DNA of 64,000 nucleotides from Dendrophyllia cribrosa (taxonomy: Eukaryota; Cnidaria; Anthozoa; Scleractinia; Dendrophylliidae), in NCBI GenBank assembly GCA_024195265.1, contig JAJLRJ010000007.1, positions 9,763,828-9,827,827 on the forward strand, given 5' to 3'. This document shows positions 40,401 to 52,200 of this stretch, one piece after another. Every line of letters starts with the position of its first letter. Position 1 is the stretch's first letter. The notes beneath the pieces are model-generated. The model was not told the DNA's origin and did not search any database. It saw nothing but the letters and a program-made list of their open reading frames with translations. The position numbers were made by a program, and so were the translations under genes.

Positions 40401-43400
40401 CGGCAAATAACCTTTTCGCGCCAAAATTTCAGGATGGCAGGTATTTACGTACGTTTAACGTACGTAAAACGGAAACGTTTTTTATTATTTTTTACGCAAC
40501 AGTGGAAATTGGTAACGTAAGTTTTTTTAACGCACGTTTTACGTACGTAAATTTTTACGCGACAGTGGAAATCCACCTTAAGGTGGACAGCTGTAGAGCT
40601 CTGGTCCTGGAGGTCAAAAGTCTGGCTTAGACAGACTATTCTCAAATATTATTGTTGATTATAGGAATTGATGGATGAATTTCACAAGTCATCTCGGCGT
40701 AAAACAAGAGCAGAGAGACAAGATCTTCACCTTGGAGCTACTTGCAAAAGGTGTAGGGTATGTCCTATAGCAGGGAAATGTTACAGGTAAGAAACTTGTG
40801 ATGTTCATCTGGAGCACCATACATGAACAGGAAGTACAGCTTTATTTTCTGTTTGATGTTTGTTCATGTTGCGCAACACTGAAGGGTGAAGTTGGATGTT
40901 TGGGACATACTGATATATACATACTAGATATATATTAACAAAGAAATCCACTGAATTACTTAATACATACACTGCATGTACCTGACCAATATTACAGGGT
41001 TGTATAAAAAAAATAATGTACTAAGGTATATACTTGTATAACAGAGATCAAAGCTGTGAGATCAGGTATTGGGTGGGGAGCAGGTGTAGATGAGGACTGC
41101 TGGGGCTACTGCCCTGTCCCCTGTCCCTCGTCCCACAAGGCCCTTGCAGCAGTTTTATCCCCTTCTTTTGAAATATTACATGTAATGACTCCACCATCCC
41201 ATTCTCCATTGCCATGCCAATTCAATATGCCTCTGAGTGTAATGTGCCTCTGAGTGTAATGTTCGACATTTTTGTATGTTTCTTTCCACAGATGTGTTGT
41301 TTGTGCAGATTACCATCTCTGTCACATATGTTTTGCCACAGATACTCACACACAGCATTCCTTCCAGTTCAGACAAGTAAGGCATAAATTTGAACAGTTA
41401 CTTCATTACCTTGTTTAGGGTGTAGAGCAGGCATGTAGATTCAGTTTTTAACAGGTGTGAATATAGAACTGACAGACCGGTAAAAAGAGAAAAATGTAGT
41501 CCTTTTAAAGTTGCACTTGGCTTTTACAGCCGGAAAAATGAAGTTCACAGCTGGGTAATTTCCCCGGTTCCTGGCTATTATCTACATCCCTGGTGTAGAG
41601 TGCTTTCCAATATAGTGTTGTAAAACCAAAACTAAAGTAGTCACTCTGGCAAACTCTCAGCATGGGAATGCAAGCAGCAAACCAATCAGAACTCAAAGAA
41701 AATACATGTGGCCATCACCAAGCATGGGAATATGTGTGAGAGCAAGTCATGATTGGTTTTGGTTTTACTTTTTAGAGCAGTTTTTCAATTGAGTGTCGAA
41801 AGTAATTTTGTAATTGCTTTGGTTTTGAATTGCCACACTTTGTGATTGGATAAAAAATCTCACGCCACTTTTTTAACCAATCAGACGTAAAACCAAAACC
41901 AATCGTGACTCACTCGCATGTGTTTTCCCGCACTTGGCGCCGGCTAAATGCATTTGCTTTGAGTTCTGATTGGTTCATTGGATTGTCTGCATATGTTGTG
42001 ATTGACCATAGTAATTACTTTGGTTTTGGTTTTTACGACACTCAATTGAAAGCTGCTCTATAGGTTACATACATACATAATCTTTATTTACCCACGGTTG
42101 ATAAAGTGGTGTGAGATTTATAGCCAATGACAAAGTGTATCAATGCAAAACCAAAGCAATTGCAAAATTACATGTACCTTTGACACTCAATTGAAACCAC
42201 TTTAGAATTATAAAAACTGAGACTTGCTGAGACACTTGTATGAAAATCTGAGCCAGGATAAATCTTGTGAGCCATAAGAGTACACAAAAGCTTCATTGAG
42301 TTACTCTAGCAAGACAAGCTAACAGTGCAGTATGGATAAAGACAGCTAATAACTAATACTTTTCAAAAGAAAAAAAAAAATTTTAACTTTTCTGAGTTCC
42401 ATAGGAGTTTAAAAATAAACTAGGGCAATAGATTAAGATTTGTGCAACTCATGTTAGAGATGCAAGTTTTAAAACTAGTTGTAAATGCCAAGATAAATTT
42501 CTGTATCCATCACAGAGATCTCGATCTGTTGATGGAGTGGAGATATTTTTAATAATTATCTCTTCTACAGCAACTGAGAGAGAACATGCTTGTGGGGTAA
42601 ACTACCAGAATGTTCATGACTCTTTGTACATGTACTGTAATATAGTTGCACCTCATAAATATGAAGATCAACAGAACATAACTGAGTTTTTGGTCTTCTG
42701 GATCATTTGAACTGTCTGTGTTTAGGGGGTGTCTATATAAGGGTGGTGTCTTCAAGGAGAAGTTGAACAGTACTATAATTAAGTTTAGAAAAGTTATCTA
42801 TTCAGCCACATCTTGTAATCATGTAATTAATTTCTTTCATTATTTCTCTGATACACAAATCAAAGAGCATTCATGCACAGAGCAAAGACTGCACAGAAAT
42901 CTTGCCAAAGTTTGTCTCAATCAATGTAAATTGAAAAAAATCAATACTACTAGAGTGGTTATTTACTGCCCACTGTTAGAAATTTAAGCTGGAAGCGGCT
43001 CCTGATACATGATCTGAACAAAGTTATATGTATAGTATAATAAATATTGTTTTTAGTGCAATATTATTAAAAAAAATAATTGCATTAAAAAAACCTGTTT
43101 AAGAGCTACATGTAAACGGTCTTACTATTTGACAGAAACCAAGTCAGCGCTGGCGTGCAGCATCAAGAATTACTCCATTACCAAATGCAGTGATAAGTGA
43201 ACTGCAGAACCGAGACATCTCTGATGGTGATTACGAATTACTGCTCCAACTTGACAGGTATGGTTATATACCTTGGCTGCCAAAGGCTTTTCTCGTGCTC
43301 TCATCTGTCTCATATTACATGCCTACATAAGCTCTTATGTCTCTTTTATATTTTTGCCGTGATGCAGAAAAAAAAAGACAATTCTCACCTCGTTTTTATC

Positions 43401-46322
43401 TTGTCACTATACGTCGTTCAAAACGTAAAAATGTGTACGGTAAGAAAGAAAGAATATAGAAAAACAGCTGGGCTGGTTGGTTGAAAGTCTGAGTCCATAC
43501 ATCTTTTTTCCTTTTAGTAGACTTTTGGACACAGGCTAGTTGGTTAGTTGAGTCTTTAACTAAATGCTTCAAGCTAAGTCACTTCTGTTGTAAAGTCTGG
43601 TATTTGTTGAATCCCATTGTATCTTCTCAATGACCACAGACAGGTTACTGACCAGGAAGGACTGCCCGCCAATATCATCTACAATCTACCAACACAAGTG
43701 TTACAGGACAGAAACAGACTTCTCACTGATGGTAGTACCTGCGGTGTGTGCTTACAAGGATTTCAAACAAGTCAGTGCATAAGAACTCTGCCGTGTCAGC
43801 ATCCTTTCCATATCAGCTGTATAGACAACTGGCTAACACACCACTCCCAGTGCCCAGTGGAGGGATCTTATGTTGGTTCAGTAACCACTGCGGCATCGGT
43901 TACTCATACACAACCCAATGGACACTCTACTGTAGTGCCTGGAATTGGGCGTATGACTATAAGGACTGTCAGTACTCATGGTTTAGGTGGGGCTGGGAAC
44001 AAAAAGCCTGGCCAGAGATTAAAAGCTCTTAGTGAAAGAAATGACTCAGCAAAAAGTTTACCAAGCAGTTTTACTCTGAGTGGATCAGGACTGTTGGCAC
44101 AAAACAGCAAGATGAGGTGAGTCTGGCTTATTAATTACAATACTGACTGATTTCTGTCAGATGAAAAGCTTATTTAATAAATATGTCCGCCCAGGTCAGT
44201 GTGCTCTCTTTTTCTTACATTAGTAAGGTTCTTCCCTGACTCAGTTTGCATGTAAACTGCGAGCAGTTACTGAGACCCGAGAGCGCGCGTGCGTTATTTA
44301 TTTTATTTACCATATAAGTCCGAATTCAATTCGTTTTAACGATAAAAGCAAGGAGAGAATGGTGACTTCTTCTGCGGACTTCTCGCGGCCTAGGCTCGAT
44401 TTGCAGCCGTTTTCTGCCCCCGCGTTCCTTCGCAGGATCTGAAAACTGGACTTTCTCAAAAATCGGGCCTACTCGCGGCTTCGCTCTTCGACTTGTTCGT
44501 CTTCTCGTGAACTTCTCGTGTCACAGAAAAGGGACTGCTTGCTGTTCTCCTTGAAGCAATAATCATAAATTCATAAGAGCGTCAGGTTTGTAGAAGTTGG
44601 GAAAAAAGAAATTGCTTTCCCTCTGGCTCGATGGTTAATAGACTGTTGTCACTGTTAGCTAGAATATTCGACAGTAGAAATGCGACGTTTGAACTAGGCT
44701 TTAAGAACGTGACAAGGCTTCTAACAATCCAGATCCGGCAAATTCTATTTCAGATCCAATGGAGCTAGTATCCACACTCCTGACTATGCGCCGCATGTGT
44801 CAACAGTAGAACCACCGCTGCTTGATCAAGCTACAGTTTCCCCACACACGTCTTCAGTCGCACAGTTTGTCCGACTATCTTCAGCGGGAAGGGACGGAAC
44901 TGGGTCCCGACAGAGAGTCCGCACGCCCGATTCTACGCATGGAATTAAATCATTTACCAGACACAATTTAACGTTCAGTCCTGTCAACGCGAAACCGCCT
45001 ATGCCGCCACAGAGTTTGAACAATAACAGGACTTCGAGCGGTGATGCAAAACGGCCGAGGCCCAAGCTAGACAGGTCACAACGAAGCAATGTAAGTATTG
45101 AAAACTGTGGGCTTACTTACGTTTTCATTGTTGTAAGGTCTGTAAGTTTTTCAATCATGATTCGCCCGTCATGGTCCGCCCATAATCACACAATAGGCCA
45201 TTTTCATTATGGCTTCATTTACCGTAACAAACAGTAAACGAGGTCATAGTAAAAACCGCGTATTGTGAAGGAAATTCACACATAAACTGCGTTCATAGAA
45301 GAAATACTGACCTCTTGAAATATAAAAAAAATAAAGATCTCCGTGCAGTGTGCAGAACGTTTTTTTCTTTCCAAACATGATTCACCCACCATGATTCGCG
45401 TGTCATGATTCGTCAGTAGCGATTCATAGACAGCGAATCATGTTTTAAAAACCCGGCTCTGGACACTGCATAAAATCGGCAGTAAACTTCTGATCAGCAT
45501 CTTAGCAGTATGCAGGACACATACACCTGTATACGGTAATTATAATTATAAAACTTGTCAGAATAGAGCAGTTTTCAATTGAGTGTGGTAAAACCAAAAC
45601 CAAAGTAATTACTCTGACCAATCACAGCAGTCGTAAACAATCCAATGAACCAATCAGAGCTCGAAGCAATTACATGTCGGCGGTGCCAAGCGCGGGAAAA
45701 CGCGTGCGAGCAAGTCACGATTGGTTTTGGTTTTATTTCTGATTGGTCGAGAAAGTTGCGCGAGACTTTTTAGCCAATCACAAAACGTAGCAATGAAAAA
45801 CCAAAGCAATTGTGTAATTACTTTTCACACTCAATTGAAAACTGCCCTAACTAGTAATAGAGCGGTTTTCAATTGAGTGTCATCCAAAATCGAAAACATC
45901 TGGGACGATCGTGTAACAACGAAATCCCCGATGCGTTTGTCCCGGAAAATTTCCCGACGAAGGTGTAAATATGAAGTTAGCTGGCGTTACGTGTAATTAG
46001 ATGCCTCGTCAACATTATCTGTAAGTATTGATTATTTGCTCTGTTTGTGAGGTCTGTAAATAGCCATAATCGACTTAGTCGTATTTCTTTTCAGTCTGTT
46101 GGAGAACTAAGTTTGTTAGCATCGGGCACCGCTGTACAGCTAGGATCGCAAACGCCGCCTCTCGTGAACACGGACAAGAGACATAAAGGACATCTTGTCA
46201 AAGGAAAACTGACAGCCAAGAATTCGCGCCAGTCCCTCTCTGATCCCGGGCTCGCAGTCACATTAGAACCTATTGTCGCCTCGGGGATTTCCGTTTATCT
46301 TCCTCCTGTGGACGTAGATTAA
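34421..46322 (+). CDS. ZSWIM2: ZSWIM2-like E3 ubiquitin ligase, complete, eleven exons, 658 residues
   Basis: Exons: 34421-34570, 35014-35090, 36123-36163, 37697-37913, 38563-38683, 40665-40786, 41292-41376, 43136-43257, 43640-44116, 44754-45090, 46095-46322 (1977 nt). Domain order matches ZSWIM2, a testis-expressed E3 ligase in mammals. A SWIM zinc finger has C59, C61, C71 and H73 (CTCQTFMKEKELCVH). RING 1 starts at C144 (CPICQEEF) and closes with KCPLCRVDF near 197. A ZZ finger runs about 229-270 (CKRCRVCPIAGKCYRCVVC, HLCHICF). RING 2 starts at C346 (CGVCLQGF, LPCQHPFHISCIDNWL). The last ~270 residues are Ser/Thr/Pro-rich and look disordered. RING 2 ends CPVEG, so the final Cys of a standard RING is missing. 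Introns hold a truncated Harbinger element, palindromes and the GATC-rich element. Confidence 0.93.
35564..35624. other. 61 bp near-perfect palindrome
   Basis: GGTGTCCAATTACAGCTATC..CAATTACAA and its complement flank a ~3-5 bp centre (acgtt). It lies in a wider inverted context (ATTGGTCATCTGTGTGCC / TTGTGTGCCAACAATCAGG). ZSWIM2-like intron. Confidence 0.9.
35755..35868. mobile_element. 114 bp hairpin MITE, TIR AGGCCCAGTATTGTCC
   Basis: AGGCCCAGTATTGTCCATTA..TGCTTCACGCGCC mirrors GGGCGTGTGAAGCATAATGG..ACAATACTGGGTCT, with TTAA on both flanks (TAA-type or TTAA target). Confidence 0.85.
35890..36020. repeat. Diverged relative of the GGTAATTGAACT fold-back MITE
   Basis: AGTAATTGAACTTCGTGTC, then TGTGCTCCGTGCTCGGCCGA, resembles the left arm and centre of 15294-15434. 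The right arm is eroded. Confidence 0.55.
36223..36728. mobile_element. Long fold-back element, TTAAAGGGGCAGTG ends
   Basis: TTAAAGGGGCAGTGTCTTAA mirrors AAAACACTGCTCCTTTAA. Inside, AAGGCTTTCCTGCAAAAAGG..GGCCAATTTTCATTTTTTGC mirrors the right half, so most of the 506 bp can pair. The ends resemble the TTAAAGGGACACTG family. Confidence 0.8.
36777..36880. repeat. Left part of a CCCTTTAAGCCC-type element
   Basis: AGTGATTAGCACCTAATTTC, TCCTTGCAATGTCACTA and CATGAGAATAAAGG match 12900-12970. It is interrupted by the GATC-rich element at 36880. Confidence 0.65.
36880..37480. mobile_element. TIR-bounded GATC-rich element (~600 bp)
   Basis: ATCCCTGGTGAGAATC at the left mirrors GATTTTCACCAGGGAT at the right. 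The interior is an irregular run of AGGATCTT, AAGATCCT, AGGATCCTT and CTGCAAAGATC words with a GATC every 10-20 bp. It includes a local 54 bp tandem (TTCAAGGATCCTTTAAGTTC, CTGCAAAGTCCCTGCAAAGA). It lies in the ZSWIM2-like intron before exon 37697. Confidence 0.85.
38006..38316. mobile_element. MITE, TIR GCTTACCATT
   Basis: GCTTACCATTAGTAGGAAAA at the left mirrors TTTGGCTAAATGGTAAGC at the right. Inside, GGAAATTTCC and TTTCCGAA words dominate. ZSWIM2-like intron. Confidence 0.7.
38898..39336. mobile_element. MITE, TIR AGGCCCCGTTCACAC
   Basis: AGGCCCCGTTCACACATATA at the left mirrors TATACGTGTGGACGTGGCCT at the right. The interior has repeated CGTTTACG / CCACACG words. ZSWIM2-like intron. Confidence 0.8.
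39638..40578. mobile_element. Internally deleted PIF/Harbinger element, TAA TSD
   Basis: AGGTGGATTTCCACTGTCGC at the left mirrors GCGACAGTGGAAATCCACCT at the right, flanked by TAA (39635-39637, 40579-40581). Subterminal zones are packed with ACGTACGTAAAA words. Only the N-terminal part of a transposase remains inside, so the 941 bp element is non-autonomous. Confidence 0.9.
39778..40392 (-). pseudogene. Truncated Harbinger transposase (N-terminal region only)
   Basis: An open frame of 204 codons from ATG 40392. Residues ~1-150 match the N-terminal HTH region of Harbinger transposases (FYKYFRMTPERFDHLLSLVG, EPISPGERLAVTLRFLATGD, SYRLGHTTVSRIIPEVCDAL). The match then stops and the frame runs into TIR-proximal sequence, so the whole DDE nuclease is missing. 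No internal stop is present. It is not closely similar to the transposase at 7819-9124. Confidence 0.85.
41600..42206. mobile_element. TAGAGC-type MITE inserted into an older TAGAGC-type MITE
   Basis: Older copy: 5' half at about 41600-41770 (GTTGTAAAACCAAAACTAAAG to ATTGGTTTTGGTTTTACTT) and 3' half at about 42100-42206 (GATAAAGTGGTGTGAG to TTGACACTCAATTGAAACCA). Between them is a complete inverted copy, 41773-42060, plus ~40 bp of CATACATACATAATCTTTAT sequence. ZSWIM2-like intron. Confidence 0.85.
45564..45849 (+). mobile_element. Full TAGAGC-type MITE with an adjacent solo end
   Basis: Very close to the copy at 3694-3979. A lone TAGAGCGGTTTTCAATTGAG end follows at 45858, probably a second insertion that lost the rest. 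Last ZSWIM2-like intron. Confidence 0.85.
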
Positions 46323-46438
46323 TAGATTAATTTTAGAGTTGTAAATTTATATTGTGAAAGAGTGAAAGATTTATATGGTTTATGCCCCACATAGAAATGT
46401 CGGTTTTATTGCTTAAAGAATATGTGATAGTATTTGAA

Positions 46439-46765
46439 ATTAAAGAAAACGTTTGCAAAAATATTACCTGTACATACAGATAAGAACTAGTGTGTTTTAT
46501 GTGTTTATAGAATGGCTTTGACCGTCACACTTTGCTTCGATTTTCCATCCTTGCAAGAAAAAGGGGACAATTCCGTTTATAAACCTGTCAATCAGTTATC
46601 AGCGAAATCTTTATGGAATATTTCATTTTAGTATATACCAAGCCAGTGGACAGCGTCTTTCTCGCGCTCTGATTGGCTACCCAAACTGAATAGTATTTGC
46701 CGTTTACCTCAAGGCATTGTTCTAGATTTCGCGCGTGAGCTTACACCCCATTTGTCAGAAATAAA
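46439..46765 (+). terminator. Candidate poly(A) signals of the ZSWIM2-like gene
   Basis: ATTAAA at 46439-46444 is about 120 bp past the stop codon. A canonical AATAAA is at 46760-46765. Choice between them cannot be made from sequence. Confidence 0.35.
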
Positions 46766-48769
46766 GAAATTATTTTTGGCTGGTTATCCATTGGTTTGGT
46801 ATAACTTAAACAATTGTTCACCTCGGTGTTGGTGAAGAGTGTTACATATAAATACACCACAACGGCGAAGCAAAGGCTTACATACAATAATTTTCTGTTA
46901 CTATGGAGTCATAGTGAATGATTTTCGACCATCAGAGCTCGCATAGAGCCAGTGTTATTGGCGCGACTAATGTAACTTGAGGCACCGATGAATACACAAA
47001 TATTTTGTTTATGCGCGTACAGGCAGTTTTGTTGAAAATTTCGTTTTTTGTTTACCCTACCACAGCTGTGTAATGTTGTAGTTTTTTTTTTCTTTAGGCT
47101 TTTGGCTTTTTGCAGTAAAACAGCTGTTTCAAGTAATATATAAAACACGAGGAACAGTGTTTCATCAGATTTCCAAACACCGAGAAGGGGGTTGGAAAAA
47201 CGAGGCGCAGCCGAGTGTTTTTTTAACTCACTTTAAGGAGTTTGGATACCTGATGAATTATTCGAGTGTTTGATATAGCTTCTCAAACTGATCGTTAAAT
47301 GCGGAGAAAGCGAAGGAATAAAATCGCCAAAATCTATGCAAATGAAGAAACGATTTCAAAACCTCCACGGTAGTGATTTTATTTGAGTTCTCGTCATGAA
47401 TTATTAATGTATTTGAGAAGAGAAGTTAATCAATGCTTTTATAATGATGATTTTTTTTTAATTCGAGTACAATAACTAAGAGGGTCAGCGGACAAAAATC
47501 CCACAAATACTTGCGCGCACATTTTACCTCTCGTTCAGGGGTTTAATCTCGTACCGCAGGAGGGCGACCCGCTGACGAAGGAGCCTGAGGGCTCTGAGTA
47601 CAAGATTTACTCGAGTTCGAAGTGTCGCGTCATGTTATACGAGAATTGGAGCCATAATCGGGGACGGAGATTGTAAGCGTAGGCCACGCAAACCCATGTG
47701 AAGGACGTGTTGGTCTATTTTTAGCGCAAATTGCGCCACCCTTGACGCAATTGAGAGCGCGCACAGACTACCTTATATCAGGACGCTGAAAAGAATGGGC
47801 CCTGCTTATATGGAAAATAGAAGTCTGTTCGGGCTTTTTGATTGCAAGCGAATTTGCCAATGAAGTTGTAAGTTTGTAAGTCCCCGATAATGGTTCCTGT
47901 CGAGAAGCGATGCAACATCACTGTCGAGTGTTATACTATATCAACATTTTTTGTTTTGGTATTTCAAAATTTTAAAGCTGAACGAGAATATCGGTTTTTG
48001 TGTCATTTCAGTGAATCCCCCTCCCCCTCATATAAAAATGATGGGGAGCTCGTCAGAAAATTTCGAAAATCGCCCTTAAAGGGTTCCAGAATCTCGTTTG
48101 ATGGGCGTGGCTCAAAAGAATTTTTTACCCCTAAGAGGTACCAATTCTCAACAACACACATTTGACTGAGACAAATAGTTCCAGTCACATTTGTTCGGAT
48201 GAATACTGCAATAATTCTAACAGTGGTTATTTTAGATTTAAGAACCCTAAATGGTACTAATCTACACATGTTGACCCCTGAGCACCCTGTTGTTTTTATA
48301 TGCCCCTTCCGGGATTTGAACGAGGATTTTGGAGGCATCATAGAATTCTCACGCCTTATCAGCCTTTATCAAAGCACTGTAGTGAACAACACAATATAAC
48401 GGAAGCGTTTGTATCCGTCAGGTTCAGCCTCCAACAAAGTTCAAAATCAGGCCAAAATTAATTATTAATAATTAACGCGTCAACAAAACATAACAGACGT
48501 TTGTAGGGGCTTTATAATCAAATCATTACCCTTGATTCACTACGGTTTTTTAACGATAATGATTTTTTTCGATTACTTACGTAAAGTACTTCATGATTGC
48601 AAAACAAAAAGTGGATCGAACTCTGTTCCTAAATATAAACGTTCCAATATTATCAAACCTTACTAAATGAGCCTCAAAGAAAATAATCGCCGTTTTCCTC
48701 AATAGTGTTTTTAGTGTTAATCCTCGACCTCTGCCAGCTCAGAGTCTTGTACACGAACTGAAAAGCTTT

Positions 48770-49215
48770 CATTTGTTTCAGATCACACTTTGGCGTCTTA
48801 TCCACCAGACAGAAAATACTCGGTGAAATAGAAATACTGTACCACAGGAAAGTACTGCTCAATAGGTTTCATTTGAATGGTCACACTGTAGGATAGATAA
48901 TATAAATAATATAGTCCATAGACTCAAAAAAAAAAACATTTTGTACAGAATAATAAACGGCACCGGTGGAAAATACTGCTCAGTAGCTTTCATTTGAGTG
49001 GTCACACTTTAGGATTCCATCCAGACTCAAAAGTTAGAGCCACCTTGTACAGCTTAATAAACAGTACTATAGGAAAGATTTTCTCAATAGCTTTCATTTG
49101 AATGATCACAGTATGGTGTAGTATAATAAACTATACCACAGGAAAGTACTGCTCAAGATCTTTTATTTGAATGGTCCGCACAATGTGGGGTGCACCTACA
49201 GACTCAAAGGATTAA
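48770..49215 (+). repeat. Diverged block of 106 bp repeats, about four units
   Basis: GGAAAGTACTGCTCAATAGG, TTTCATTTGAATGGTCACAC, AAAAGTTAGAGCCACCTTGT and related words recur with indels. Confidence 0.85.
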
Positions 49216-52200
49216 ATTATGCCAGCGCTTGGTAGGTTTAAGCCGCGGGTTAATTAAGAGGTGCTTTTAACGAATTAATATATTTAACGCGAAAGTTATA
49301 GTAATGGGTAGTTTCACATTAGATTTATTTTTTAAATTAAGTTTCATTTAATTAAAGGTTTACTAACTGAATTGATTAAGCTTAGTTTGTCTTTTCGACC
49401 TTCATTTAATAGAATTAATTTAGGAAATATTTTTAGTCAAACTGACTAAAATTTATTTTGATTTTAAAAAATTCCTTGTGGTTTTACAATATTAAATCAG
49501 GATTAAGGAGGGTTCACAAAAAAGTATAGTTGGTTAAATTATACTGCAGATGTTCTTTTATGCATATAGTAAAGCAATACAAAGCAAATACGCATAAAAA
49601 CGACTTTGTATAAAACAAACGGAAAATAGACAGAAAAATAACAAGAAGCAATTAAACTTATATCCAATAAAATGTGTAAGTTAATGCAAACACTGAAATA
49701 TTGAATGTTACGAGGAGGACCAAGTACCAACAATGTAAATAAGGATCGATAAATAAAGGAAATATCAATAGAAAACATCAGAAATTCAAATAAAAATACA
49801 CCAGCAAGGAAATGAAAAACGTGACCAATAAATATTAATAAGATCATATTTAGAATGCACTGAAATGGTCAGCAAACATAAAAAGCAATCAAAATTCCTG
49901 ATTCGATACACATTGAAGTAAAAAACAACTTTTCGTCAAATACAAATACTCAAACATTACAAAATTGCCGACCAATAATGTAAACATGAGGATACATTGG
50001 AAAAACATTTTGATATTTTTGATACCCACTGTTCAGCTATCTAATCTTTTCGCACTTTAGTTTATGAGTGATCGCTAGTTTGTTTAGTAAGCAACTTGAA
50101 TACTTGAAGGAAAGCCGAGTATTTGGCATCTAGCTCTATAAAATATTTATATTCATGCAAAGTGTTTTTACCTAAATTACTCAGTTCAAGTTATTGATGC
50201 CCCCGTGAGGCGCCTCAGTTATTATCTTGCCCTATATTGGACAACACGATCGACGCTAATTAAAAATCTTATCTACCGCTGGTTGAACAGATTTCACTTC
50301 AGCACTTGCTACAACTAAGCATTCGGCCGTATTCATTTCATATCTCAAGTCGAATCCCATTTTTTCATAAGGTAAGTGACGTTAAGCTATATCTTTCAAC
50401 GTTTGTTGTTGCATAGTCTGTTTGGATGCAAGTATCATTATCAAAGCTACAATTAACATAATTTCTTGAAGCTGACACTTGGAGTACAACATGGAGAATT
50501 TGCCGTCATTAAGCTGACGATCGTGTCTCGCGAAATTTTAGTTTAGAAAAGATATCAAAACACAAAGACAGATTAAAATGGTAGTTCCCTTAAATTTAAA
50601 TAACGATTATCAACGAAATGCATCCTCGACTAAGTGATTTTAAAAGGAAAACAATTATTTTGCTGTTGGTGTTTGCACACATGAAAATGAAACCTATATC
50701 AGTGCAATCATTTCAAAAACACGGCTGTTTTTGTCTCGTAAAAAATATAGCCTGTCAAAATAATTATAAATGCTTTATATTTTTTAGCTGGTGCAAATGT
50801 GGAATTTTCAATACGCTCCTTTGGCTTTCAGTTTTATTTTGGTAATTTTTTTGGATAACACTTTTTAAAAACATCTGAACCAATAACAATTGTTAAGATG
50901 CTTTATCAATTGGCCTTTTTAAGGACAAAACTTTTGACGTGCAATCAGACACTTCGTCTTTGCGTGTTGAGCTCTCCATATGTGTCAACGCTTAAACTCT
51001 TTTCGTTTAATTTATTACCAGCAACAAAAGACACTTTTCATCCATTAAAAAGGTAGCCACTTGTTTAAATTGATGCGGGTGAATATAACACTTTTGTGAA
51101 GCCATTTAAAAGCCAATATATCACGCAATCAGTCAATCAATGCATGGTCACATGACAATGTGTTCGAATGTTCGCAAAGAACATGTGAACTCGCTTTTTG
51201 GTCGAGCAAAAGTTGTGTTGTGAAGTTTTTTAAAACGTTTCTTCGACGAAAATATCTGACGAATGTAGAGGAGCTACTTAAGAGGTCACCGCCTCGCCAT
51301 TATTAGTAAGTAGAAGCTGATTTTTGATAGTTATATCGTCTTTGTAATTTCAGTGAACGGAAGAAACACAAAAACAGCGGTGCATATTAAATTTACAAGT
51401 TTTGTCAGTTGTAGGAGAGAAGGTGGCAAAATGTCAACTATTTCACCAAAAAGAAACCTTATTCTGGTTTAACAGGTATTTTCTTCACGATTTGTGCTCA
51501 AATAGTTTTCTGAAGGCATGCTTTACCTCAGTTAGCTTATATTATTCTTCTTTAGTTCGAAATTCAGTTCTTAAAAAAATTGGCCACAGTTTATATGTTG
51601 CTAAGATACCGTTTTGGTTCTTCAATTTGTGGTCTCTATTAAGAATATTACTTCTTTATACTTTATTAGAGTTCTGGGTTTGGCAAGAATTTATTTAAAA
51701 GCAAAAGAACATCAAAACACGAACGGAATCCGTCGTTCAAAATGTCTTGTTGACAAGCGCCATCTATTCTTGCCATGTCGCCTACCTGTTTACGAATTTG
51801 GATGCATTTACAAGTTTGATGTATTTGCTTTTCAGACTAACGATATTTAGACTTAAAAATGGCTTTCCGGAAGGAACAAGATATTTATGTTTTAAAAACC
51901 GCTGTTGCTGTCGTCAATGAATTTTTAGCAATATTAAATGTTGTTTACGCACATCGAGATTATTATTGCCTCGTGGTCGCTGTTCGCTCAAAACAATTCA
52001 GCTCGCCAGTTGGTGGTAAGTTTTCGGTGATTTAGTGACGCACATAACAAAACTATTTTTGATATTTAAGTAGTTTTCGTCGAAATCAATCAAAAATACT
52101 TGTGAGTATTAATTTTAGCACACTTCCACAATTTGGCAAAATCCATACAATGAAGCATCGTGAAAGAAGCTAATCTTTGAGTGGAGTTTTATTTATCGAT

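Noticed and set aside
49539..49847. 102-codon hydrophobic open frame on the minus strand
   Set aside because: The composition is what AT-rich DNA gives by chance; no family recognised and no neighbouring exon.
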